Under the pieces are notes generated by a model that did not search any database, was not told the origin of the DNA, and saw nothing but the letters and a program-made list of their open reading frames with translations. From contig CM070577.1 in NCBI GenBank assembly GCA_036346355.1, forward strand, positions 48,556,309 to 48,620,308: a stretch of 64,000 nucleotides of DNA, read 5' to 3'. The DNA is from Rhipidocladum racemiflorum. Lineage: Eukaryota > Streptophyta > Magnoliopsida > Poales > Poaceae. How positions within the stretch are numbered: position 1 is the stretch's first letter; each line of letters begins with the position of its first letter. Positions 55,896-64,000 of this stretch are shown piece after piece. The position numbers were made by a program, and so were the translations under genes.

Positions 55896-56315
55896 TGTAA
55901 CACCCCAAAATTTTTGCTTTTCTTAATTTCATGTGTGATTTGGCACTTTGGTGAATTTTTGGAATTTTCTGGAATTTATTTGGATTTATTTGGAATTTAT
56001 TTGAATTTATTCCATTTTGAAATAATTAAAGAATTTAATTTTGCAAATAAAATTTTGTTGGAAATATTTTATTTGAGTCCCAAATACCCTAAAATATTTT
56101 CCAGAATTTTTGGAATTTTTCTCGAGTATTTTGCTATTTTTAATGAATTAAATGAATTCTGGAAATTATTTTAAATATTAAATCGCTGGAAATTCGAGTT
56201 GGGTCAAATCTTGTTCATCCGGCCAGAGCCCGAGTCGGACTCGAGTTCGAGTCCGACCGAGCCCGACGCGCCAGTGGTCAAGCCGAACCGCTCATTTGGA
56301 ACCTTAGCCGCGTGA

Positions 56316-57105
56316 CCGTTGGATCTTGATCCAACGGCCACGATTGAGCCACGTCACCAAGCCCGAGCCCGACCGAGCCAGCCAGCTCGCCCGAGTCCGA
56401 CCCGGACCCAAACTATCGCACCGTTGGATCTCGATCCAACGGCTGTGCGCGTGCCACGTCACCCTAACCGTGTCGCCGCTGGACTCGCCCGCGAACGGAG
56501 AGGACCTCGGATTCCGCGCGTTTCACGGACGCCGAGGGCCCTATTTATTGCGCCGCCACCTGTGTCGGGATCGCCGTTTCATTGCGCACCCGTAGCTCCA
56601 ACCCACGCCGCTCAAGCCGCGCCGTCGATCCGCGAGCTGTGTAGTTGGAGGAGGTGTCCGCCGTGATGCTGTAGTTTTCGCGCCGTCCGTCGTCTTCCGC
56701 CGAGAAGGAGCCCAGATCCGGAATCCCCGCTTCGAGACGCACCCGAAGAGACCACCCACTTCGCCGGAGCGTGCCCGAAACGCCGTCGGTGTGGTCTTCG
56801 TTCTCAACGCCGGTCGCCGGAGCTCCGCCGTGGACATCGCAGACCCGCGAAGCTTCTCCACCGTCGGATCTTCATCGCACGGTCCAGATTCGTCCACGTC
56901 ACCCACGGTAAAGAATCACGTGTTGATCTCCAGGTCTAATCTCAACCGTTAGATCTAGATCCAACGGCTTAGATTGAACCACGTTCATAGCGGTAGATTG
57001 GATCTTGACCGTCCGATCAAGATCGAACGGTCCAGATCAGTGGAGTTGTTTTCCAAGCGCGTTAGCCAGATCTAATCTGGGCCGTTGATTTCCAAATCAA
57101 CGGCC
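56316..57105. repeat. array of five palindromes around the B3 promoter
   Basis: Palindromes at 56316-56337, 56421-56442, 56946-56967, 57007-57032 and 57080-57105. The first, second and fifth are perfect with a two-base centre. Four share the GATC-centred core seen in B1, and the fifth has arms GGCCGTTGATTT. Confidence 0.85.
56541..56550 (+). promoter_or_regulatory. TATA-like box of LTR B3
   Basis: CTATTTATTG at the place of CTATTTAAAG in the other B LTRs. Confidence 0.5.
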
Positions 57106-57623
57106 GAGATTGAGCCACGTGTCCGGGAAGGCTGACCGTCGCGGTCAGCGCCGTCCACGCGCGCGTGCGTGTGACGCTGACACGCGGGGCCCGCGTGTCA
57201 GAGGGCCCGCCTGTCAGCGACCGTGAGCCGTGGGCCGAGCCCACGATGGACCGAGCCGAGACCGTGCGCCGGGTCCGTGGACCCGAGGCCACGCGTCGTC
57301 ACCCGATTGGTCCACGTGTCCCTGCTGACGCAATAAATGATTTTCCGAAAAAGAAAATGATTTAATAATTCGGTTTAATAATTGATTTGAATTTCAAAAC
57401 TTCAAACGCTTATAACTTTTGCGTTTCAACTCCGATTTGAGTGATTCAAATTTCTAAATTTGTATAAAATTGAGACCTACCTAAATATGAATTTTATTTA
57501 ATTTTTGGACTAAAGTTTTTCTCTGTAAAATTATTTAATTGATTATTTAAACTTTAAATAATCATAACTTTTGCATTTTAACTCCAAATTTGACGATTCC
57601 AGTTTCTAAAAACTCATAAAATT

Positions 57624-57851
57624 ATGTTCTCTCTGTTTATGGATTTTATTTGGATGTTTGGACACTTTTTGCCTATTGTTTATTCGTGTATTTGCTATTT
57701 GCACGCTTTACGAGTAGACGTTGAAGTCTTTGGAAGGATTCAAGGAGAAGTATTGACTCAGGATCCAACTCAAGACCAAGAGCAAGTACTTTTTGAAGGC
57801 AAGTTGTGCTTTGACCATGTTGATCCTATTTTGAAATCTATTTTGATTTAA
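57624..57851 (+). CDS. 75-codon small ORF in LTR B3, containing exon 2 (57718-57798)
   Basis: Same length and ends as the other B copies despite many changes. Local indels in the region after DVEV compensate, so the length stays 81 nt for exon 2 and the frame re-enters TQDPTQDQEQVLFEG. Splice boundaries TAG/ACGTTGA and AAG/GCAAGT are intact. In this copy the upstream exon (possible donor CCCACG/GTAAAG near 56908) is open in the phase that would join exon 2, unlike B1. Confidence 0.45.
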   Translation: MFSLFMDFIWMFGHFLPIVYSCICYLHALRVDVEVFGRIQGEVLTQDPTQDQEQVLFEGKLCFDHVDPILKSILI

Positions 57852-58990
57852 CCTACTGCATGCTAAGTTCAAATAGAAAAATACTTTATTTAAATATGGG
57901 GGATTAGATAAGTACCAATTTGCTGTATGACACCTTGATTATCTAAGTATGTGCCATGACCCCTTGTCACCCTAGTTGTGGTTTACTAGTTGGACATTAT
58001 TAAGTTGCCAACATGGGTTTTAGACCGTTGTAGTATACTGCTTAGACCTGCTACGTGCTCATGACATGATTTTGGACAATCAAATGTTAATATTGACTTA
58101 ATGATATATTGAACCTGTTTTGGAAAGGTATCATGTGATGTTGATGGCACGTGGTGCATGGTAATCAACTGGGGTTTGATAAATAGTTTTCGACCGGGGC
58201 ATGTGGCAAGAGTAATCAGGTGGGCCAGTTGTGGCATTGGGGATGTTGATTTGGTTCTTCGGGTAGTCTTGCCCTGGTCACCCTAAGGACTTAACCTTGC
58301 AAGCCTTTGAACTGGGTCAAACGTGCAACCACATGTCTGTAATGGGACGGACCTAGTTGACTAAGTTGCTAATAACGTACCTGTGGGACCTCAGGAGGTC
58401 AACTACACCCTTTGTGTAAGTTGTACGGGGGAGCGTACCGGGGCTGAGGCCAGGTACCCATCTAACGGTTGATTGGCCTAAACTTCGCCTTAGCTAAGGG
58501 AAGGGTTAGTGTGCAATAACCGGGGAGGACCACTTGTATTGTTAGAAGTTTCCGAAAGACTTTGTTACGGGAACTCGCCTTTGTGGTGTTTGACTGTATC
58601 TTGTGGGTAAAGTGCATAACCTCTGCAGAGTGTAGAATCTATTCGAATAGCCGTGTCCGCGGTATTGGACATCGCTCGGGAATTACAGTCAAGGGTTAGA
58701 TTTTCTCAAAAATAACTTGGTTTGAAAAGTTGGGTTGGATTAATAATGATGTTGATGGAAATGTGGATTAGGATGGGAAAGATGTTTATTAAACTCCTTG
58801 AAAAGTTATTTATGCTTTACTTGTTTCTACTGCTTTCGAATCTACTTATACTACTTGTCAAATGCTGTTTACTGCAAATATACCTTGAGCTATTCCTTTG
58901 TACCAAGCCATGCATATAGTATATTAGCCTGCATTCTGTGCATGACTTGCTGAGTACCAAGTACTCACCCTTGCCACCCTACAACACCAG

Positions 58991-59049
58991 TTGAAGAGGA
59001 GACTACACCAGCTTTGGAGGAGGAGCTCCAAGAGGAACCGTCTACTTAG
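58991..59049 (+). other. putative leader exon 3 of LTR B3
   Basis: 59 nt, encoding EEETTPALEEELQEEPST and TAG. Preceded by the hairpin GAGTACCAAGTACTC and CAACACCAG/. Confidence 0.48.
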
Positions 59050-59345
59050 GGAAGCGAGCCCAGTCAGTTGCCTGTGGTATACTGGATGGCGCCACGATGT
59101 TATCTTATTTGATTTTCCGCTGCTACTATTTCTCTCTTAATAAGTTTCGCCCTGCGAGGCGTACATTTGTGACTTGACCATAAGGTCGAGTAACCAGTTG
59201 GTTATTTAAATAAAGTACTTTATTAATATCGAATGGTATGATTGTGATATTTACCGATGTTAAAACTGTGTGCACTAGCGCGTTCCTGGACTAGTGCTGA
59301 ATACACAGAGGGTCCGGATTTGCAAATTCGGGGTCCCGACAGAGG

Positions 59346-59358
59346 TGGTATCAGAGCC
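59346..59358 (+). other. primer-binding site of B3
   Basis: TGGTATCAGAGCC four bases after the LTR. Initiator tRNA-Met type. Confidence 0.88.
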
Positions 59359-59556
59359 AGGTTGACCGTAGGCTCAACCCTAGATAGAATGGTCGTAGTG
59401 AGTATAAAACCTATTTTCTAAAGCCAAAAGTTTGTCAAGATAAGAAAGGACATCTCGACTTATCCCATTCTTTCTTTCCTTGTCTATTGCTGAATTTTTC
59501 CTTACCTTGTCACGATTTAAAAATTTCGAGTTCTTACGTGAGCACTCTTGTGACAG

Positions 59557-60276
59557 ATGGAGGGAGAGTTCAACTACGTTGATCTGGGGGTTGGTCACGC
59601 TGCAGAACTTTGGCATATGCTACAAACTCTCGGAGATTTTGAGAAGCCGCAATACCAAGTGGAAGTGATCAGACAAGCGGGATTGATCAAGGCTTGTGAC
59701 GTGAAGATTGAGGTACCTGCTAGGAAGAAGGGCCCAGGCAATCGCCCGATACACTGCACTGCCAGGAGATCTACAATGCAGATGGGTATCCAAGAAGTAT
59801 CACGACGAGCAATGCGGCACATTACCCGTATCTACGCCAGAGAGTTAGAGAGCACGGTGTTCCGTTATCACCCGCGCAGCAATAACCTTCTTGACCCGAA
59901 GGCGATTCAGGATGAGGATGCCATGGTTACACAGTTGGCACGACTTGTTGTCGCCCAGGAGGATGTACTCGATGATACAAGCAAGGAGCTACAGAAGGCC
60001 CGCAAGGAGATCACGACAGAGAAGAACAGATGGCGGGAAGCTCAAGAGTATGTGTCACACCTTCTGCGAAGGATTGACGAGTTGGAGATGGCTTTGTACG
60101 GACCAGAACCAGAGCCAGTACTCGAGCTACACGAGCCAGATCCGGAAGAGTCAGATCTCGATGAGGACACTGCTTCTTCGACTACCACAGATGACACAGT
60201 TGCTGGACATGGCAATCGTTTCGCGCCTATGCCGCAGCATCCGTACCCAGGCCGTGGAGGTTTTCTCGATGAGTGA
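59557..60276 (+). CDS. orf0 protein of chromovirus B3, 239 residues
   Basis: The counterpart of the B2 orf0, same length, starting MEGEFNYVDLG. It differs at about a dozen residues (for example Arg to Lys in CDVKIEV and Asp to Asn in RSNNLLDP) and keeps the basic middle, the coiled coil (about residues 150-190) and the acidic tail. It lies about 200 bases downstream of the PBS and 283 bases upstream of gag. No known catalytic motif is present, and its role is unknown. Confidence 0.8.
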   Translation: MEGEFNYVDLGVGHAAELWHMLQTLGDFEKPQYQVEVIRQAGLIKACDVKIEVPARKKGPGNRPIHCTARRSTMQMGIQEVSRRAMRHITRIYARELESTVFRYHPRSNNLLDPKAIQDEDAMVTQLARLVVAQEDVLDDTSKELQKARKEITTEKNRWREAQEYVSHLLRRIDELEMALYGPEPEPVLELHEPDPEESDLDEDTASSTTTDDTVAGHGNRFAPMPQHPYPGRGGFLDE

Positions 60277-60559
60277 GCGTAGGTTCTATAGTGAGACTCC
60301 TTCGCCGAGTCGCGTCATAGAATAAAGAGTCACCCTTTAGGCGTTAGACTCCAGTGTTAGTTCGATTTGGATTTTCATTGTTTGCTGAGTGTGCAGTATG
60401 TGTTGCAAGGCCCTTAGGCATTGTAAGCAACCATACCAAGTTATTAATATCAATAATAAAGTTGGACCTTAAAGTTACACCTTTCGCCCCGCATAAGTTC
60501 CATATTACTTGTCTATTCTTGATTCCCCCTCATCTCTAAAACTTAGAGCAAATCGACAG

Positions 60560-63500
60560 ATGGTGAACACCCGCGGAAACTTTGGAAGCAATGGAAGTGG
60601 TTCTCGCCCAGCAGAAAACCCCAATGATGGAGCACCAGCACCGCCAGTTGATATGCAGAATTTTGGAGCATTTCTTGCTGCTCAGACTCAGTTGATGCAT
60701 GCTATGATGCAACAAATGCAACACGTCACTGCTCAGGCCACAGCTAATCAAGTCAATCAGGGACAACGCCAGAATACAAGACTGTCAGAGTTCATGAGGA
60801 CTCACCCACCCACTTTCTCCGGGAATGCCAATCCATTGGAGGCCGATGATTGGTTAAGGTCAATTGAGAGGAAGCTACACATAGCTCAATGCATAGGAAA
60901 TGAGAAGGTACTCTACGCTTCTCATCAGTTGGAAGGAACAGCCGCCGAATGGTGGGAGAATTTCTGTGCCACGCAAGAGAACCCTCAAGACATCACTTGG
61001 GAAGAGTTCACAGCTGCGTTTCGTCAGTATCACGTGCCTGAAGGAATCATGGACCTTAAGAAGGAGGAGTTCAGAGCACTGAAGCAAGGTAATCAGCCAG
61101 TGGCCGACTACCTGAACAAGTTCACACAGCTAGCACGCTACGCACCTGAGGATGTAGCGACAGATAAAGCCAGACAGTCTCGTTTTATGAAGGGACTTAA
61201 CTCAGGATTGCAAGTAGGATTGATCACCCACACCTTTCCAGATTTCCAAGAGTTGGTGAATAAGGCGCTTATTCTTGAGGACAAGCGCAAGGAACTGGAT
61301 GAGAACAGGAAGCGCAGAATGCAACAGCAGGGATCACGCCAGGGAACGCAACAGCGTCTGAGAGTTGCACCAAATCAATTTTTCAGATTCCAGCCACAGA
61401 ATGCTACAAGGACACCGTCACCAGCACCAAGACCCGTCAATCAGAACTACCAGACCCCAGCCCCCGCTAGAAACGCTGCTCCAGGCAGTCAGCAAGGAAC
61501 AGTGAGACGCTGCTACAACTGCAACGAGCCAGGACACTTTGCCAACAGTTGTCCAAAGAAGACAGCAGGAGTGACCCCAGTTCGCTTCAATCTAGGAACC
61601 ACCCCAGCTAGGACGCCAGCACCAGGAGTCACACCCCAGACCGTGGTGAGAGGCCGAGTCAACCATGTCACCGCAGATGCACTGCAGAATGCTACGGACG
61701 TCGTACTGGGTAAGTTACTTGTTAACTCAGTACCTGCAACAGTTTTGTTTGACTCTGGAGCTTCGCATTCGTTTGTTTCGCAAGGCTTTGCTGCTAGAAA
61801 TGATTTGGGGATTGCAAGACTTAGATGCATGCTTTTAGTTCAAACCCCTGGTTCCGAACTCCGAACGAAAGTAGGATGTTCCGGGGTGAGAATACTAATA
61901 GATGGAATAGAGTTCCTAGCAAACCTTATTATTTTGGAAACCCAGACCTTAGACGTCATATTGGGAATGGATTGGTTATCCAAGCACAAGGCCGTATTGG
62001 ATTGTGGACGAAGGACTATCTCAGTTGAGAGCCCGTGTGGGAAGAAAGTGGAATTTCAAGCCACTGCAGTTAGAGATGGACAGTTGATGGTTAACAGTAC
62101 CAAGGCAATCTGCATAGAGGATGTCTCAGTAGTGAATGAGTACCCAGATGTTTTTCCTGAAGATCTACCTGGTATGCCGCCAGACAGGGACATAGAGTTT
62201 GTGATAGAGCTTGTACCTGGTACAGCACCGATAGCAAAGAGACCCTATCGGATGTCTACCGAGGAGTTGGTAGAGATGAAGAAACAGTTAGAAGAGTTAA
62301 TGGAGAAAGGATTTATCAGACCGAGTTCGTCGCCGTGGGGAGCACCAGTTCTGTTCGTCAAGAAAAAGGACGGGAGTTTCAGGATGTGCATTGACTACCG
62401 TGCACTCAATGAAGTCACCGTGAAGAATAAGTATCCGCTACCCAGGATTGATGATTTGTTCGATCAGCTGAGAGGAGCCGGAGTTTTCTCCAAGATTGAT
62501 CTGAGATCGGGATACCATCAGTTGAAGATCCGATCAGAAGATATCCCGAAGACTGCATTCTCGTCAAGATATGGACATTACGAGTTTACAGTTATGTCTT
62601 TTGGACTGACGAATGCGCCAGCATATTTCATGAATATGATGAATAAGGTGTTCATGGAATATTTGGACAAGTTTGTCGTCGTGTTCATAGATGATATCCT
62701 AATCTACTCAAAAACAGAGGATGAACATGCCGAACACTTGAGGCGAGTTTTGGAAAAGCTGAGGGAACAGCAACTCTTCGCCAAGTTCAGCAAGTGTGAT
62801 TTTTGGAAGGACAAGGTAGAATTCCTCGGACATGTAATGACCGCAGAAGGAGTCGCCGTAGATCCAAGCAAGGTAGAAGCTGTGTTACATTGGGAGCAGC
62901 CGAAGACTGTGACCCAGATCCGGAGTTTCCTTGGAATGGCAGGATACTATCGCCGTTTCATTGAAGGCTTTTCGACAATTGCGAAACCTCTTACGCAATT
63001 GCTGAAGAAGGAGAAGAAGTTTGCATGGACGTCAGAATGTGAGAAAGGATTTCAGGAGCTGAAAAAGCGATTGACATCAGCACCGGTGTTAGTTCTACCG
63101 GATGTTAATCAAAGCTTCGATATTTATTGTGACGCATCGCGCCAAGGACTTGGATGTGTGCTGATGCAGAATGGAAAGGTCGTCGCTTATGCATCAAGGC
63201 AGTTGAGGCCGCATGAGGAAAATTATCCGACACATGACCTAGAGTTAGCTGCCGTAGTGCATGCCTTGAAGATATGGCGTCACTATCTGATCGGGAACAG
63301 ATGTGAAGTGTATACGGATCATAAGAGCCTTAAATACATATTCACCCAGTCGGATCTGAATATGAGGCAAAGGAGATGGCTAGAGTTAATCAAGGACTAC
63401 AATGTTGGAATCCATTACCATCCCGGAAAGGCCAACGTAGTAGCCGATGCTCTGAGTCGGAAAAGCCATACCGTGAGTACGTTGCTAGCCACAAGTCAGG

Positions 63501-64000
63501 ATGAGTTATGTGAGGATTTTCAAAAGATGAAGATTGAGGTTGTACCTAGTGGATTCTTGGTCGCATTGGAAGTAAAACCTACTCTAGAGGACCAGATCCG
63601 AGAAGGACAGAAAGATGATGACAAGATCCGCAGGATTAAGTCCATCAAGGAGGAAGGCAAGGCAGAGGACTTCAAGTTGGATGAGCAAGGCACGTTGTGG
63701 ATGAAGGATCGCATTTGTGTGCCTAACAAGAAGGAGTTAAAGCAACTGATTTTGGAAGAAGCCCATGACTCCAAGTACTCAATTCATCCTGGAAGCGCCA
63801 AGATGTATCAGGATCTGAAGGAGAGATTCTGGTGGCCGAGCATGAAGCGTGAAGTTGCCGAGCATGTTGCATTGTGCGACGTATGCCAAAGAGTCAAGGC
63901 AATGCATCAGAGACCAGCAGGATTGCTACAGCCACTGAAAATACCTGAGTGGAAGTGGGAGGAAATCGGGATGGATTTCATTACCGGTTTGCCTAAGACT
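60560..64000 (+). CDS. gag-pol: chromovirus gag-pol polyprotein of B3, first 1147 residues (runs off window)
   Basis: The frame from ATG at 60560 (MVNTRGNFGS) is open to the window edge and parallels B2 residue by residue with scattered substitutions. It contains the Gag core, zinc knuckle CYNCNEPGHFANSC, protease VLFDSGASHS, the full reverse transcriptase with FIDDIL, RNase H with YCDAS, and the integrase zinc-binding part with CDVCQRVK, ending at GMDFITGLPKT just as the integrase core starts. The rest of the integrase and the chromodomain would follow beyond the window. No stop or frameshift is seen. Confidence 0.93.
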   Translation, partial: MVNTRGNFGSNGSGSRPAENPNDGAPAPPVDMQNFGAFLAAQTQLMHAMMQQMQHVTAQATANQVNQGQRQNTRLSEFMRTHPPTFSGNANPLEADDWLRSIERKLHIAQCIGNEKVLYASHQLEGTAAEWWENFCATQENPQDITWEEFTAAFRQYHVPEGIMDLKKEEFRALKQGNQPVADYLNKFTQLARYAPEDVATDKARQSRFMKGLNSGLQVGLITHTFPDFQELVNKALILEDKRKELDENRKRRMQQQGSRQGTQQRLRVAPNQFFRFQPQNATRTPSPAPRPVNQNYQTPAPARNAAPGSQQGTVRRCYNCNEPGHFANSCPKKTAGVTPVRFNLGTTPARTPAPGVTPQTVVRGRVNHVTADALQNATDVVLGKLLVNSVPATVLFDSGASHSFVSQGFAARNDLGIARLRCMLLVQTPGSELRTKVGCSGVRILIDGIEFLANLIILETQTLDVILGMDWLSKHKAVLDCGRRTISVESPCGKKVEFQATAVRDGQLMVNSTKAICIEDVSVVNEYPDVFPEDLPGMPPDRDIEFVIELVPGTAPIAKRPYRMSTEELVEMKKQLEELMEKGFIRPSSSPWGAPVLFVKKKDGSFRMCIDYRALNEVTVKNKYPLPRIDDLFDQLRGAGVFSKIDLRSGYHQLKIRSEDIPKTAFSSRYGHYEFTVMSFGLTNAPAYFMNMMNKVFMEYLDKFVVVFIDDILIYSKTEDEHAEHLRRVLEKLREQQLFAKFSKCDFWKDKVEFLGHVMTAEGVAVDPSKVEAVLHWEQPKTVTQIRSFLGMAGYYRRFIEGFSTIAKPLTQLLKKEKKFAWTSECEKGFQELKKRLTSAPVLVLPDVNQSFDIYCDASRQGLGCVLMQNGKVVAYASRQLRPHEENYPTHDLELAAVVHALKIWRHYLIGNRCEVYTDHKSLKYIFTQSDLNMRQRRWLELIKDYNVGIHYHPGKANVVADALSRKSHTVSTLLATSQDELCEDFQKMKIEVVPSGFLVALEVKPTLEDQIREGQKDDDKIRRIKSIKEEGKAEDFKLDEQGTLWMKDRICVPNKKELKQLILEEAHDSKYSIHPGSAKMYQDLKERFWWPSMKREVAEHVALCDVCQRVKAMHQRPAGLLQPLKIPEWKWEEIGMDFITGLPKT

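Larger units (their letters stand above)
55896..59341 (+). repeat. 5' LTR of B3 (3446 bp)
   Basis: Termini TGTAACACCCCAAAATTT and GGTCCCGACA. The GC-rich promoter half has diverged from B1/B2, while the AT-rich middle and the 3' third are close. Confidence 0.92.
55896..64000 (+). mobile_element. Ty3/gypsy chromovirus B3 (Tekay/Del type), 5' part
   Basis: 5' LTR 55896-59341, PBS, orf0 and gag-pol to the window edge. It is the same family as B2 in opposite orientation, and every coding part seen is open. The bases before the LTR are TGACC; the matching duplication would lie outside the window. Confidence 0.92.

Overview
This window is a block of nested LTR retrotransposons from a plant nuclear genome, almost certainly a grass. 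I infer this from the Tekay/Del-type chromoviruses with LTRs over 3 kb, a RIRE2/Grande-like (Tat) element, a Tork/Angela-style copia LTR, an initiator-Met primer-binding site on several elements, and a small Helitron with a typical grass terminus. I found no host protein gene, tRNA, rRNA or CRISPR array. The only host-derived coding sequence I can name is an 81-bp cytochrome P450-like scrap inside a small hAT-type element.

Layout, left to right (family letters are mine). 1-4923: 5' half of a copia element A (minus) with an open gag-pol, inserted in LTR B1. 4924-8015: rest of B1 (plus). 8016-10557: pol tail and LTR of a decayed chromovirus C. 10558-12097: partial LTR D1. 12098-12118: orphan PBS. 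12119-24864: B2, a complete and apparently intact chromovirus (minus) with two ~3.5-kb LTRs, orf0 and a 1483-residue gag-pol. 24865-25100: unassigned. About 25100-27109: partial LTR G (minus). 27110-29131: partial LTR F1 (plus). 29132-42181: Tat element E (minus), decayed, with an antisense spliced ORF, interrupted by solo LTR D2 (31014-34064, 5-bp target duplication). 42182-45364: LTRs F2 (plus) and F3 (minus), tail to tail. 45365-46139: copia LTR fragment. 46140-47033: gag-protease scrap H3 (minus). 47034-49122: LTR F4 (plus). 49123-55471: pol tail H1, LTR H and decayed element H2, which carries a hAT-type element and a Helitron. 55472-55895: LTR fragment I. 55896-64000: B3, a second intact-looking B element (plus) cut by the window edge.

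B2 and B3 are the best candidates for recent activity. Each has PBS, orf0, then a single gag-pol frame (gag, zinc knuckle, protease, reverse transcriptase, RNase H, integrase; B2 also shows the terminal chromodomain). The other coding regions are degraded, apart from A, whose visible part is open.

The most unusual signal is inside the LTRs. In families B, D and G a short exon-like segment (81, 72 and 75 nt) starts at a pyrimidine-rich TAG/ACGTTGA and ends at a GC-type splice donor (AG/GCAAGT or AG/GCAAGC). All three lengths are multiples of three, and all encode an acidic peptide in the same phase. A second segment downstream, present in B and D, joins in the matching phase and encodes an acidic tail ending in a stop. 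Families C and F keep the same arrangement, including the GC donor, with unrelated exon sequence. I interpret this as a conserved leader-intron system in grass gypsy LTRs, possibly encoding a small acidic protein. I have no RNA evidence for it.
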